From positions 1-64,000 of the forward strand of contig CANKOI010000003.1 in the NCBI GenBank assembly GCA_947484175.1: a DNA stretch of 64,000 bases. The letters are read 5' to 3'. How positions within the stretch are numbered: the first letter of the stretch is position 1; each line of letters opens with the position of its first letter. Shown in pieces: positions 40,668-49,980 of this stretch. A model generated the notes under the pieces. That model was given only the letters and a program-made list of their open reading frames with translations. It did not search any database and was not told the DNA's origin. This DNA comes from Deltaproteobacteria bacterium. Its GTDB lineage: Bacteria > Myxococcota_A > UBA796 > SXON01. Position numbers and translations under genes: made by a program.

Positions 40668-41438
40668 TCACCCCGCTCCCAGCCAAGCCGCCGCTCCGAT
40701 CGCCAGGATGGTGAGCGACCACTCGGGCTCCGAATAGCCGAACAGCACCCAGGTGAATCCTTTGAACACGAGGATCGCTGCGGCAAGATGCGGTCGCGTG
40801 GCGGGCCAGGCGAGCAGGGGGCCGGCCCATTCCATCCCCATGCCCACCCAGCCCACGACCGCACACGCTGCGCGGCTCTGGGCGAGGCGGAGTCGCAGGG
40901 CGCCGAAACGCCCGAAACCCCGCTCCGCGAGCATCAGCGACATGTGTTCGGCCCGCCCCCAGCCCCATCCGGAGAGCTGCACCTTGGCCACCGCGGCGAG
41001 CACGTAGGCACCGCCGAACACGCCGGCAGCGGCGTCCCAGCCGAAGGCCTCCTGCTCGCTCGCGCTCGCTCCAAGGGTGCCGGCCGCGGTGTGGGCGACC
41101 ACGAAGCCGAGGAGCGCGGCGCTGGCGGGCGCGTACTTTCCGAGCCTCACGACGGTGTCGCCGGGCCACGTTGCGACCTCCCACCGCCGCAGCTGCCACA
41201 CACACCCCAGCGTGAGCACGGCCCAGAGGGCGGGAACGGTGCTGGAAACGAACGCGAGTGCGCTCCCGAACGCCGTGAGCGCCACCGCCCATTGGGCAAG
41301 GCGCACCCGCTCCACGCTCACCTTGCCCGGCAGCGCACCGGGCTCGAGGTAGAGCGGTGCCCGGTGAAAGAGGAGGTGAAACATCGTGTTGAGCAGGCCG
41401 GCCGTGATGGCGGCAGAGAGCAGCGCTCGCGCGATCAT
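40668..41438 (-). CDS. HTTM-like polytopic membrane protein (second paralogue)
   Basis: I start at MIARALLSAAITAGLLNTMF (256 residues). It has six to seven predicted helices. The segment FGWDAAAGVFGGAYVLAAVAKVQLSGWGW followed by HMSLMLAERGFG closely matches the neighbouring 42594 gene, so the two are paralogues. The pattern GxxYxLAxxxKxxxxGW resembles the HTTM/DoxX-like membrane families (HTTM is the vitamin-K-dependent carboxylase-like domain). No catalytic residue can be assigned. It overlaps the small gene upstream by ATGA. Confidence 0.7.
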   Translation of the reverse strand: MIARALLSAAITAGLLNTMFHLLFHRAPLYLEPGALPGKVSVERVRLAQWAVALTAFGSALAFVSSTVPALWAVLTLGCVWQLRRWEVATWPGDTVVRLGKYAPASAALLGFVVAHTAAGTLGASASEQEAFGWDAAAGVFGGAYVLAAVAKVQLSGWGWGRAEHMSLMLAERGFGRFGALRLRLAQSRAACAVVGWVGMGMEWAGPLLAWPATRPHLAAAILVFKGFTWVLFGYSEPEWSLTILAIGAAAWLGAG

Positions 41439-41854
41439 CGGCGCACCCGCCGCGCGGTGCCGGCCGCGAGGGGCACCCACCGCTCCGCGAGTACGAAGCG
41501 CTCCATGGTTACGATTCGGAAGCCGAACTCTACCGCTACAGCATCGGCGGAATCGGCCTCCCCTGGGTGATCCTCCACCCAGCGGCGCGTTTCGTGGACG
41601 ACCCACTCCTGCGAACACGGAAACCCATCGGGCCGGATCTGGGCCGGGTCGATCCCTACGAACGCCTCCAACGAGGTGGGGGCCACCTCTTGGCCTGCGA
41701 CCCGCACGCTGAGCACGGCGCCCTCGGTACGCCCGCGAAGTTTTGCGTACATCACGTAGCGGGAGAAGGGGAACCGATCCCCGACGCGCCACGACACGGC
41801 GAAGTACACGGCCAATGCCAGGAGCGCGACGGCGGTATGGGTCAACGCCGACAC
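41435..41854 (-). CDS. Small single-helix membrane protein associated with the HTTM-like gene (second paralogue)
   Basis: I start at the GTG giving VSALTHTAVALLALAVYFAV (139 residues). One N-terminal helix is followed by an extracytoplasmic domain with FPFSRYVMYAKLRGR, VVHETRRWVEDHPG and AVAVEFGFRIVTMERF. The blocks V-ETRRW-DDH and VAV-FG-R match the 42913-43323 product, so this is a paralogue. It overlaps both neighbours (13 nt upstream, ATGA downstream). It probably forms a complex with the HTTM-like proteins. Function unknown. Confidence 0.7.
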   Translation of the reverse strand: MSALTHTAVALLALAVYFAVSWRVGDRFPFSRYVMYAKLRGRTEGAVLSVRVAGQEVAPTSLEAFVGIDPAQIRPDGFPCSQEWVVHETRRWVEDHPGEADSADAVAVEFGFRIVTMERFVLAERWVPLAAGTARRVRR

Positions 41855-42594
41855 GAGCGGCTCCCCACGGCCACGGCGAGCACCGTGAACAGCCAGTCGT
41901 AGTGGTGGAGCCCCATCAGGAGCGAGATGCCGACGTGTAGGAACAGGGCGCCGATGGCCCAGACGGCCCGCAGGCCGGGCCACAGGAACGCGACCGCGCC
42001 GAGCTCGATTACGAGCGTGCCTACGCCGAGGGCGCGGCACACGACCGGGGAGCCCGCCACCCACGTTCTTAGCGGCTCCAGCTCACCGAGTCCGCCGTAG
42101 CCCTGCGCGAGGATGTGAACGCCGAGGTTCGCCTGAGAGGTCCACGCCCAGCCCGACCCGCCGAGCTTCGCCACCCCCGCCAGCAGGTAGCAGGCGGCCA
42201 CGAGGCCGGCGGCGGCGTCGATGCCGGCGCGGTCGCGGCGCTCAGGCGGCACCATCCCCCGGGCCACCGCCATCGCCACCAGGGCCGCACCGGGCAGCAT
42301 GACCGCCCCGTTCGCGCCTTCGTCGCCGGGCCACTGCCACCCCTGCACCGCCGCCCCCGCCGCCAGCAGCGCCGCAAGCGCCACCATCGTCGCTTGCCCA
42401 CCCCGAACCACGAACCACCCCAGTAGAAGGGCGAACACGACCGTGACGGCGGCAGCGGCCACCGGGTGAGTGAGCGGCCCCAGCCACTGGAGCGCCGCCG
42501 GAGCGTGCGGCACCCCCTCCACGCGCTGCACCCGTGCGAGGCTGGCCCAAGCGAAGAGCAGGCCCACGGCTTGGAGCGCGCGGGACGCTCTCAT
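41842..42594 (-). CDS. HTTM-like polytopic membrane protein (first paralogue)
   Basis: The 250-residue protein has about seven helices. AGIDAAAGLVAACYLLAGVAKLGG then SGWAWTSQANLGVHILAQGYGG is shared with the 40668-41438 product. The late VIELGAVAFLWPGLRAVWAI and HVGISLLMGLHHYDW fit HTTM-like sequences, with His pairs that could matter for chemistry. It starts 16 nt from the edge of repeat copy B, which therefore occupies its upstream region. Confidence 0.72.
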   Translation of the reverse strand: MRASRALQAVGLLFAWASLARVQRVEGVPHAPAALQWLGPLTHPVAAAAVTVVFALLLGWFVVRGGQATMVALAALLAAGAAVQGWQWPGDEGANGAVMLPGAALVAMAVARGMVPPERRDRAGIDAAAGLVAACYLLAGVAKLGGSGWAWTSQANLGVHILAQGYGGLGELEPLRTWVAGSPVVCRALGVGTLVIELGAVAFLWPGLRAVWAIGALFLHVGISLLMGLHHYDWLFTVLAVAVGSRSCRR

Positions 42595-42610
42595 GCGGCC
42601 GGTCCTCGGT

Positions 42611-42880
42611 CGGGCTCGCCGCGCAGGACGCGGCGCCGTGGGGGCGAAGGTCTCTTGCCACCCGACAGCGGTTGTCGGAGGCGCGTTTGGAAAAGCCAGG
42701 GTTGGCGCAGGGTCCTGCCGCAGGTGGCCGCGCCTCCGCTCGCCCCGCAGCGGGCCTCGGTCGGCGCGGCCACCTGCGTCACCCAGCCCGTCACCGTTCC
42801 GTCCAACGGCGGCAGCCGACCAGAAGTCGCTTGGCTGTCAAGAGACTCCGCTGGGCTTGCTGCTGCGGCTCGCCACAGGG
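42611..42880 (+). repeat. 270-nt dispersed structured element, copy B
   Basis: This copy aligns without gaps to 30541-30810 at about 78% identity. Its central hairpin is perfect: 42720-42734 pairs with 42763-42777 (15 of 15, GCAGGTGGCCGCGCC with its complement). Three of these pairs differ from copy A on both sides and keep pairing. The 5' hairpin CGCCGCG-CAGGA-CGCGGCG is identical. A second small stem (CCGACA/TGTCGG, near 42662) is not kept in copy A. The element is in the same plus orientation as copy A but its neighbours are minus-strand genes, so it is not a shared leader of one gene family. Confidence 0.85.
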
Positions 42881-42912
42881 CGCGTTCCTGCGCGAATCGC
42901 AAGCTGAGCTTC

Positions 42913-43323
42913 TCACCGCCCCCGCCGCGCGCTTCCCGTAGCGTCGATCCGGTCGGTGGTGACGATGTCTCCGCCCTCCGAGAAGTGGAACACCCGCAGG
43001 CCCACCGCAACGGTCACCGGGCCACCCGCACCCTGATGGTCGTCCAGCCACCGGCGCGTTTCGACGAACCGATGGGCCACAGGTGAGGTGTAGCCGGGAT
43101 GGTCAACGTCGACCTGGGCGCCGGGGAGGGCTGCGAAGTCGACGAAGTCCGTGGGCTCGGAGAGAATGCCATCGGCCACGAAGATCGGCACGGCGGCCGG
43201 CGGCTGAACGAGCGGAAAGCTGAAGGCGGGAAAGCGCACGAAGGGCACGCCCCCGCCGACTCCCAGCGCGAGGAGAACGTACGCAGCGAACGGGAGCGCG
43301 GCGGTCGTCGGTGGCGCCACCAT
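42913..43323 (-). CDS. Small single-helix membrane protein (first paralogue)
   Basis: The 136-residue protein has an N-terminal helix (TAALPFAAYVLLALGVGGGV), a strand-rich domain with HRFVETRRWLDDHQG and VTVAVGLRVFHFSEGGDIV, and a basic tail. It is a paralogue of the 41435-41854 product. It starts 14 nt after the clpA stop, so it may be transcribed with clpS-clpA, and repeat copy B follows its 3' end. No family name is recognised. Confidence 0.68.
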   Translation of the reverse strand: MVAPPTTAALPFAAYVLLALGVGGGVPFVRFPAFSFPLVQPPAAVPIFVADGILSEPTDFVDFAALPGAQVDVDHPGYTSPVAHRFVETRRWLDDHQGAGGPVTVAVGLRVFHFSEGGDIVTTDRIDATGSARRGR

Positions 43324-43336
43324 GCCGGAACCGCGC

Positions 43337-45610
43337 TCAGTCGGCAGCGGTGGCGAAGTCGAACGTCACCTTGCCGTCGGCGAGGCCCGCCTCCACGCTG
43401 CCGCCCTTGGCCAGGCGACCGAAAAGTAGCTCGTCGGCGAGCGGTTTCTTGAGGTGCTCTTGAATGACGCGGCTCATCTCGCGCGCACCGAACTCCGGCT
43501 TGTAGCCTTCGTTGCCGAGCCACTCGCGCAGCTCGGGCGTGATCCGCAAAGTGACGTCGCGCGACTGGAGCTGCGCGCTCAGCTCGCGCACGAACTTGTC
43601 GACGACCTGGAGGATCACGGGGCGGCTGAGCGCGGCGAACACCACGCTGCCGTCGAGCCGATTGCGGAACTCCGGGGGAAAAACACGCGTGATCGCTTCG
43701 GAGACCTTCCCCTCCACCCCCGGAGCCGAGAAGCCCACGGAGCCCTTCGCGGCTTCTCGCGCCCCGGCGTTCGTCGTAAGAATGAGCACCACGTTGCGGA
43801 AGTCGGCCTTCTTGCCGTTGTTGTCGGTCAACGAGGCGTTGTCCATCACCTGAAGCAGGATGTTGAAGATCTGCGGATGCGCCTTCTCCAGCTCATCCAG
43901 CACGAGCACGACGTGGGGGTTGCGCGCCACGGCCCCGGTGAGCAGCCCTTCCTGGTCGAACCCGACGTAGCCGGGGGGGGCCCCGATCAGGCGCGAGACG
44001 GTGTGGGACTCGCTGTACTCCGACATGTCGAAGCGCAGGAAGGTGACGCCCAGCACCTCGGCGAGCTGCTTGGCCAGCTCGGTCTTGCCTACACCGGTGG
44101 GGCCAGAGAACAGGAAGCAGCCGACCGGCTTGTTGGGGGAGCCGAGCCCAGCGCGGTTCAGCTTGATGACCGAGCTGATCGCGTCGATCGCCTCGTCTTG
44201 CCCGAAGATGCGCTCCTTGAGCTCCCGCCCCAGCGTCTGCAAGTTCTGGGTTTCTTCGGCGCTGACACTCTTGGGCGGAATGCGCGCCATGCGCGCCACG
44301 ACGGTCTCCACCTCGGGGAGCCCTACCACTCCGCCCGGGTCGGCTAGCCGGCTGGCCGCGCCGGCTTCATCCACCACGTCGATCGCCTTGTCGGGCAGGA
44401 AACGTTCGTTGATGTAGCGGGCCGAGAGGCGCGCGGCGGCGTCGAGCGCTTCGGCCGTGTACGTGATGCCGTGGTGCGTTTCGTACTGCGAACGCAGCCC
44501 CTCGAGGATGAGCACGGTCTCCTCGACCGAGGGCTCGCCCACCTCGATCGTTTGGAAGCGCCTGGCGAACGCACGGTCCTTGCCGAACGCCTGCCGATAT
44601 TCCTGGTGCGTGGTGCTGCCGATGCAGCGGAGCTCGCCGTTCGCGAGCGCGGGCTTGAGGATGTTCGACGCATCCATCGCGCCTCCGCTCACCGCACCGG
44701 CGCCGATCACCGTGTGGATCTCGTCGATGAACAGGATCGACTCGGGGCTCTCTCGCAGCACGTCGATCACGCCTTTGAGCCGCTCCTCGAAGTCGCCGCG
44801 GTAGCGTGTGCCCGCCACGAGCGCGCCCATGTCGAGCGCGTGGATGATGCAGGGTTTGAGGAGGTCGGGCACCTGGCCTTCGACGATCGCACGCGCCAGG
44901 CCCTCCACGATGGCGGTTTTCCCCACGCCCGCGTCGCCCAGGTACAGGGGATTGTTCTTGCGGCGGCGCGCCAACACCTGAATCGTTCGCTGAAGCTCGG
45001 CGGTTCGGCCGATCAGCGGGTCGATCTTTCCGGCCTTCGCTCGCTCGTTGAGGTTGATGCAGAACTGCTTGAGCGGGTTCGACGCGGGCTTCGTTTCGCC
45101 GGTCTCGCCACCCGCCCCCTCGAGCTCGCGGCGCTCCGGCACCTTGCGCCGGCCGTGGGCGATGAACGAGGTCACGTCGAGCTTCTCGATGCCCTGCTCG
45201 GCGAGCATGTGCACCGCGTGGGAGTCCTCTTCGGAAAAGAGCGCGACCAGCACGTTGGGGCCGCGGATTTCCGTCTTCCCGCTGGACTGCACGTGCAGCG
45301 CGGCGCGGTTCAGCACGCGCCGGAACGCCTCGGTGTGGACCGGCTCTTCCGGGAGCTTGGCCTTCGCCTTGGCCTTCGGCTTCGCCACCGGCTCCGCCAC
45401 CGGGACGGTTTCGAGGGTTTCGAAGAACGCATCGAGCGCCAACTCAATCTGTTTGAGGTCGGCGCCACACGCTTCGAGGCACTCCGACGACGTGGGGTCG
45501 GTGAGGAGCGCGTAGAGCACGTGCTCAAGGGTGATGAATTCGTGGCCGCGTTCCCGAGCCTCGTCGAGGGCCAGGGAAAGGGCAATGCTCAGCTCGCGGG
45601 AGAGGGTCAC
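43337..45610 (-). CDS. clpA: ClpA, AAA+ unfoldase subunit of ClpAP
   Basis: The 757-residue protein has the ClpA N-domain ([20 protein letters not shown]), then two AAA+ modules. The first has Walker [14 protein letters not shown] and Walker [15 protein letters not shown]; the second has [13 protein letters not shown] and [18 protein letters not shown] tripeptide after the second module ([10 protein letters not shown]) is the candidate ClpP-binding loop. It unfolds substrates and feeds them to ClpP, which is not in the window. It overlaps clpS by ATGA, a common order. Confidence 0.97.
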   Translation of the reverse strand: MTLSRELSIALSLALDEARERGHEFITLEHVLYALLTDPTSSECLEACGADLKQIELALDAFFETLETVPVAEPVAKPKAKAKAKLPEEPVHTEAFRRVLNRAALHVQSSGKTEIRGPNVLVALFSEEDSHAVHMLAEQGIEKLDVTSFIAHGRRKVPERRELEGAGGETGETKPASNPLKQFCINLNERAKAGKIDPLIGRTAELQRTIQVLARRRKNNPLYLGDAGVGKTAIVEGLARAIVEGQVPDLLKPCIIHALDMGALVAGTRYRGDFEERLKGVIDVLRESPESILFIDEIHTVIGAGAVSGGAMDASNILKPALANGELRCIGSTTHQEYRQAFGKDRAFARRFQTIEVGEPSVEETVLILEGLRSQYETHHGITYTAEALDAAARLSARYINERFLPDKAIDVVDEAGAASRLADPGGVVGLPEVETVVARMARIPPKSVSAEETQNLQTLGRELKERIFGQDEAIDAISSVIKLNRAGLGSPNKPVGCFLFSGPTGVGKTELAKQLAEVLGVTFLRFDMSEYSESHTVSRLIGAPPGYVGFDQEGLLTGAVARNPHVVLVLDELEKAHPQIFNILLQVMDNASLTDNNGKKADFRNVVLILTTNAGAREAAKGSVGFSAPGVEGKVSEAITRVFPPEFRNRLDGSVVFAALSRPVILQVVDKFVRELSAQLQSRDVTLRITPELREWLGNEGYKPEFGAREMSRVIQEHLKKPLADELLFGRLAKGGSVEAGLADGKVTFDFATAAD

Positions 45611-45915
45611 TCAGGCTCCGTCGTCACCAACAGGGGATAGGCACGCGATCGGGCGAGGTCCATCGCCTGGCCACTCTTGGCTTCGGCAATCTCCCGGGGG
45701 TAGATGCCGGCGATGCCCTTTCCTGATCGGTGCACCGACAGCATGATGCGGGTGGACTCCAGCCGACTCTTCCGGAAGACATTCATGAGCACCTCCGTGA
45801 CGAACTCCATGGTGGTGTAGTCGTCGTTGTGGAGCACGGCCTTGAACATCTTGGGGCGTTCCACCTTCGGTTTGGTGGCGGTTTGCCCGTCGTCCTGGGG
45901 GTTGTGGTGCGGCAT
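45607..45915 (-). CDS. clpS: ClpS, N-end-rule adaptor of ClpAP
   Basis: The 102-residue product has a flexible N-terminus, then MFKAVLHNDDYTTMEFVTEV, the ClpS signature with the substrate-pocket Asn-Asp pair, and VHRSGKGIAGIYPREIAEAK. It delivers proteins with N-terminal Leu, Phe, Tyr or Trp to ClpA. The clpS-clpA order and overlap confirm it. Confidence 0.96.
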   Translation of the reverse strand: MPHHNPQDDGQTATKPKVERPKMFKAVLHNDDYTTMEFVTEVLMNVFRKSRLESTRIMLSVHRSGKGIAGIYPREIAEAKSGQAMDLARSRAYPLLVTTEPE

Positions 45916-45950
45916 ACCCGGAAGCTAACCCCGCGCTCTCTCGCACAAAG

Positions 45951-46026
45951 TGGAGCGGGTGAAGGGAATCGAACCCTCGACAACTAGCTTGGGAAGCTAG
46001 CGCTCTACCAACTGAGCTACACCCGC
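45951..46026 (-). tRNA. tRNA-Gly (anticodon CCC)
   Basis: The minus strand folds as a full cloverleaf. The acceptor stem is GCGGGTG/CACCCGC, the D arm contains GCTCAGTTGGTAGAGC, the anticodon stem is CTAGC/GCTAG around TTCCCAA (anticodon CCC), and the T arm is GAGGG/CCCTT with TTCGATT. CCA is encoded and the discriminator is U. It reads GGG codons. It lies upstream of clpS on the same strand. Confidence 0.95.
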
Positions 46027-46068
46027 CTGCCGCGTGCATCTAATCGCGGCGTCCCATAGGGGCAAGAC

Positions 46069-49000
46069 GTGTCAGTGAAGCCTCCCGCCCGCCGCCGTCG
46101 TCGCCGCAGCCGCGCGTGGTGGATCGTTCCCACCTTCGTACTGGTGGCATTGGCGCTGGTGATTCGGACGGACCTCGTCACTCGGGTGGCCGGGAATGCG
46201 ATCCAGGTGCTGGCGGAACGGGCGCTGGGCGAAGAGGTGACGATTGGCGCTGTGACCGTTTCTTACTTCCCGCCCGAGGTGGGCCTCGAGGGGGTGGTGG
46301 TGAGCCATCGGGCCGATGGGGAGCGGATCGTGGGCGTGCGGAGTGTGCGAGCCCGGCTCGGCGTGCACGACTGGCGGCCGGGGATCGTGGAGCTGCGGGT
46401 GGAGCGACCCGACGTTCTGGTGCACGTCGACGCCGACGGACTCCGGGAGTTTCGTGACGGAGCCACCTCGAGCGGCCCCTTGCCGGATGCCTTCCCGTGG
46501 CTCGCGCTCACCGTGGTTGACGGACACGTGCGGGTGGAGGGCGTCGACTTTAAGGCGGAGGTCTCCGACATCGAGGTCTTCACCGAACTCGACGGCCGGC
46601 TCGATCTCGCCTGGGGTTCGGCGCATGTGCAGCGCGAGGGCATCCACGAACGTGCAGGGCCCACGCGGTTCAAACACGTGGCTCTCACCCCGCGCAGCAT
46701 CGAGGCGCCCGCTGTAGACATCACCTTCGACCACCTCGCGGTGGAGGGGCGCTTCTCCGCGAGCGTAGACGGCCCCCTCGGCGGCGACCTCGCGTTCACC
46801 GTGGGCCTGCCCGCCTTCACCACCGATGCTACCGATCCGCGGAGCTTCGTCGACGGCACCGTACACCTCGACGTTTCCCTGTCGGGCGACCTCGACGCCC
46901 CGGTGGTGGATGCCCGCCTGGCCACGGAAAACATCGTGGCGTGGAGGGTGGACTCTCTGGACGTTCCCCACGCGCTGAACCTCGGCGCCATCACGGGGCC
47001 GCTGCACTTCGAAGGCCACCTGCTCACCGCTGACCGCCTCGCTGTGCCGTGGGGGGATGGCCACGTGAGCGTGCAGGCCGAGGTCGACACCGAAGCCCGT
47101 ACCCTCACGGCCGCAGTCACCGCAGAGGGCATCCACCTTGGCCGCGTCCTGCGGCAAACGGGCGGCTTCACCGCACCCTGGATCGACTTTCCGGCCGACG
47201 TGGAAACCCACGTGAAGGGCACCCTCGACCCCCTCCACCTCGAGGGGCCCTTCGAGATCGTGTTCACCGACCTGATCGTGCGGAACGGTCCGTACGACAG
47301 CCGGGCCGAGTTGATGCTCGACGTGCCGCGAGGCCGGGTGTCGGGCGACCTCGATCTCGACGCGGAGCACATCGTGATCGACGCGACCGATGTTCGATTC
47401 GGTCCCGCCCACGGGAACGTGTGGGCGGACCTCGCCTTCGGAGAGCCCGTAGCAGTGAATCTCCGCACCGAGCTGCGCGACCTCGACCTCGGTTGGCTCC
47501 AGCCGCTCGCCGGCGCGGGCCTCGGCGGTCGAGCTCACCTACAAGGCTCGCTCGTCGGCTCGCCGGGCGACTTCGTCGCCCTCGCCGACCTCGAGGTGAT
47601 CGACGCGCAGGTGCTGCAGCTCGGGATCGCCGACCGGCTCACCGCGCACCTTGACAGTGACCTCGACACGCTCGAGTTCTCGGGCCTCCGCGGTGAGCTG
47701 GGCCAGACGCTCTACGCCGGCAACTACACGCTGGCTCTCGGCGGCGAGGAGCTGTGGATGGACACCCAGATCGCCATCCCGGAGGGCCGCCTGAGCGATC
47801 TGTCGGGCATCTTCGTCGAGCTGGGCGATCTGGATGGGTCGGTCGTGGCCAACGCGGTGCTCCGGGGTCCGCCCACGCGTCTCACGGGCGAGGTGCATGC
47901 CGAGTTGACGGGCGTGAACCTGTACGGGGAGCACGGCTTTGACGGCGCGGCCGTGGCCTGGATGGACGACGGCATCCTCACGATCGATGATCTGGCCTTG
48001 CGCCGTGGGGAGTCCTCGCTGCTGGCTCGAGGCACGGTGGGGCGCGGCTACGCCATGAACGTGGAGCTGCTCACGGATGGCGTGCGGCTCGAAGGGTTGG
48101 ACTACTTGCGACACTCGCCGGTGGACATCGCGGGCGGGGTGGTGGCCGACGTGCAACTGGAGGGCACCCTGTTTGACTGGGCCCCCCGCGGTCGGGTGCG
48201 GGCCTCGCCGGTATTCGTGAGTGGCCGGGCGGTGCAGCCGAGCGAGGTGCGGTTCCGAACGGACAACGAGGGGCGACTCGTGTGGGAAGGTGAACTCCTC
48301 GGTGGCACCGGCGTCGTGGGTGGCCGCCTCTCCCTGCGCGGAGAGCAGGCGTACGATGTGAACGCCACCTTCGACACCTTCCCGGTTGACGTGATCTACC
48401 CCTTCGGCGCCGATGGCACGCGCGTGGAAGCCACGGTGAGCGGCGAGTTGGAGCTGGCCGGTCGGCTGGGCGACGACCCCACCCCCGTGGACGTCGAAGC
48501 CCGCTTCGACCGGGTGCGCTTGGCGTGGAACGGGCACGAGCTCCGCAACGAGGAGGACTGGGTCGTGGCGGTCCATGGCCGCTCGGTCCAAGTGCCGGGT
48601 CTGTCGTTGGCCGATGGCCGCGGCACCCGACTCGGGCTGGAAGGGTGGACCACCGCCGACGGGCGGGTGAACTTTCGAGGGGGCGGGCCCTTCGACCTTG
48701 ATTTGGCCCGCATGGTGGCGCCGGGCGTTTCGCTGGCCGAGGGCGCAGCCACCCTCGATGTGGAGTTCAGCCCCTCAGCGGGGCCCCACGGATTCAAGGC
48801 CACGGTGAAGTCGAAAGACGCCACGATTCGCACGGAGTACTTCCCTGCCACCTTCACGGGCCTCGGCTTCGAGGTGGCGGCCGACGGCGACCGGTACGTG
48901 CTCCACCGCGTAGAAGCGGAGGTGGGCGGGGGGCGGCTGGCGGGGGGCGGCACCATCAGCGCAGAAGGCGGCTGGCCCACAGCGTTCAACCTTGAGGCCT

Positions 49001-49980
49001 CCCTCCGAGACGCACGGGTGCAGTACCTGGACTACTTGCCCGCCTTGGTGGGCGACGCCGACCTCACCTTCGACGGCCCCGTGGGCGACCTGCTCATGGG
49101 GGGACGCATCGACATCCAGGACATGGAGTTCCGCGAGCGGGTGGACTGGGAGGCGCGGATCGTGGCGCTGCAGTCGAGTCGCCTCACCGACTCGGCCCAC
49201 GCCGAACGTGAGGACTACTTCAGCATGGACCTCGCGGTGTCGGCGCCCGGAACGATCCGCCTCCGCAACAACCTCGCGGACGCTACGGCCAGCGCCGATC
49301 TCCGCATCGTCGGCGACACCGCTCGCCCCGGCATGACCGGCAACATCATCGTCGATCCCGGGGGTCGGATGTACCTTCAGGACCGGCAGTTCGAGCTCAC
49401 CCGCGGCGAGATGCGCTACCGCGACCCCTATTCGTTCGACCCGGAGATCGACTTTCTCCTCGAAACCGAAGTGAACGGGCGCGAGCAGGACTACCGCGTG
49501 GACTACCGCGTGTCCGGACCGTTCTCCAACTGGGCCACCTCCACGACGAGTGACCCCTACCTCTCTCAGGCCGACATCAACACGCTCCTGTTGTTCGGGA
49601 TGACGAGGGAGGAGTTCGAGCAGTACGGCGGCATGGCGGCGGCGGCGCTCGCGGCTCAGGCCACCGACCTCCTCGCCGCGCAGGTGGCGGCGAACCCGGC
49701 GCAGCTCGTGGACCGGTGGAACCTCGTGAGCGGCGTGAACGCTCGCGGCACCCCGACGCTCGACAGCAACTGGCGCGTAGTCGCGGCCAAGGAGTTTCTC
49801 GGCTTCACGGCCACGGGGGAGCTCGACCTCGCGGACTACGATCTGTACCTATCGCTGGAGCGGCGTGTCACCCGCAACTTCTTCGCCACGGCCTACGCCA
49901 CCACCCAGGAGGAGGGCCGCTCGCTCGACTTCGGATCGGCCCTGGGAACCGAGATCAAGTACCGCTGGGAGCTCGATTGA
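46069..49980 (+). CDS. tamB: TamB-like translocation and assembly module protein
   Basis: The GTG-started 1303-residue protein has a basic N-terminus and one membrane helix (WWIVPTFVLVALALVI). Long stretches of beta-taco-like repeats follow. The C-terminal DUF490 domain is recognisable from about residue 1050, with GNIIVDPGGRMYLQDRQFEL, YRDPYSFDPEIDFLLET and DPYLSQADINTLLLFGMT. TamB spans the periplasm and works with a BamA-family barrel in outer-membrane insertion or lipid transport. The barrel is encoded next (TTGA overlap), confirming the pair. Confidence 0.93.
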   Translation: MSVKPPARRRRRRSRAWWIVPTFVLVALALVIRTDLVTRVAGNAIQVLAERALGEEVTIGAVTVSYFPPEVGLEGVVVSHRADGERIVGVRSVRARLGVHDWRPGIVELRVERPDVLVHVDADGLREFRDGATSSGPLPDAFPWLALTVVDGHVRVEGVDFKAEVSDIEVFTELDGRLDLAWGSAHVQREGIHERAGPTRFKHVALTPRSIEAPAVDITFDHLAVEGRFSASVDGPLGGDLAFTVGLPAFTTDATDPRSFVDGTVHLDVSLSGDLDAPVVDARLATENIVAWRVDSLDVPHALNLGAITGPLHFEGHLLTADRLAVPWGDGHVSVQAEVDTEARTLTAAVTAEGIHLGRVLRQTGGFTAPWIDFPADVETHVKGTLDPLHLEGPFEIVFTDLIVRNGPYDSRAELMLDVPRGRVSGDLDLDAEHIVIDATDVRFGPAHGNVWADLAFGEPVAVNLRTELRDLDLGWLQPLAGAGLGGRAHLQGSLVGSPGDFVALADLEVIDAQVLQLGIADRLTAHLDSDLDTLEFSGLRGELGQTLYAGNYTLALGGEELWMDTQIAIPEGRLSDLSGIFVELGDLDGSVVANAVLRGPPTRLTGEVHAELTGVNLYGEHGFDGAAVAWMDDGILTIDDLALRRGESSLLARGTVGRGYAMNVELLTDGVRLEGLDYLRHSPVDIAGGVVADVQLEGTLFDWAPRGRVRASPVFVSGRAVQPSEVRFRTDNEGRLVWEGELLGGTGVVGGRLSLRGEQAYDVNATFDTFPVDVIYPFGADGTRVEATVSGELELAGRLGDDPTPVDVEARFDRVRLAWNGHELRNEEDWVVAVHGRSVQVPGLSLADGRGTRLGLEGWTTADGRVNFRGGGPFDLDLARMVAPGVSLAEGAATLDVEFSPSAGPHGFKATVKSKDATIRTEYFPATFTGLGFEVAADGDRYVLHRVEAEVGGGRLAGGGTISAEGGWPTAFNLEASLRDARVQYLDYLPALVGDADLTFDGPVGDLLMGGRIDIQDMEFRERVDWEARIVALQSSRLTDSAHAEREDYFSMDLAVSAPGTIRLRNNLADATASADLRIVGDTARPGMTGNIIVDPGGRMYLQDRQFELTRGEMRYRDPYSFDPEIDFLLETEVNGREQDYRVDYRVSGPFSNWATSTTSDPYLSQADINTLLLFGMTREEFEQYGGMAAAALAAQATDLLAAQVAANPAQLVDRWNLVSGVNARGTPTLDSNWRVVAAKEFLGFTATGELDLADYDLYLSLERRVTRNFFATAYATTQEEGRSLDFGSALGTEIKYRWELD

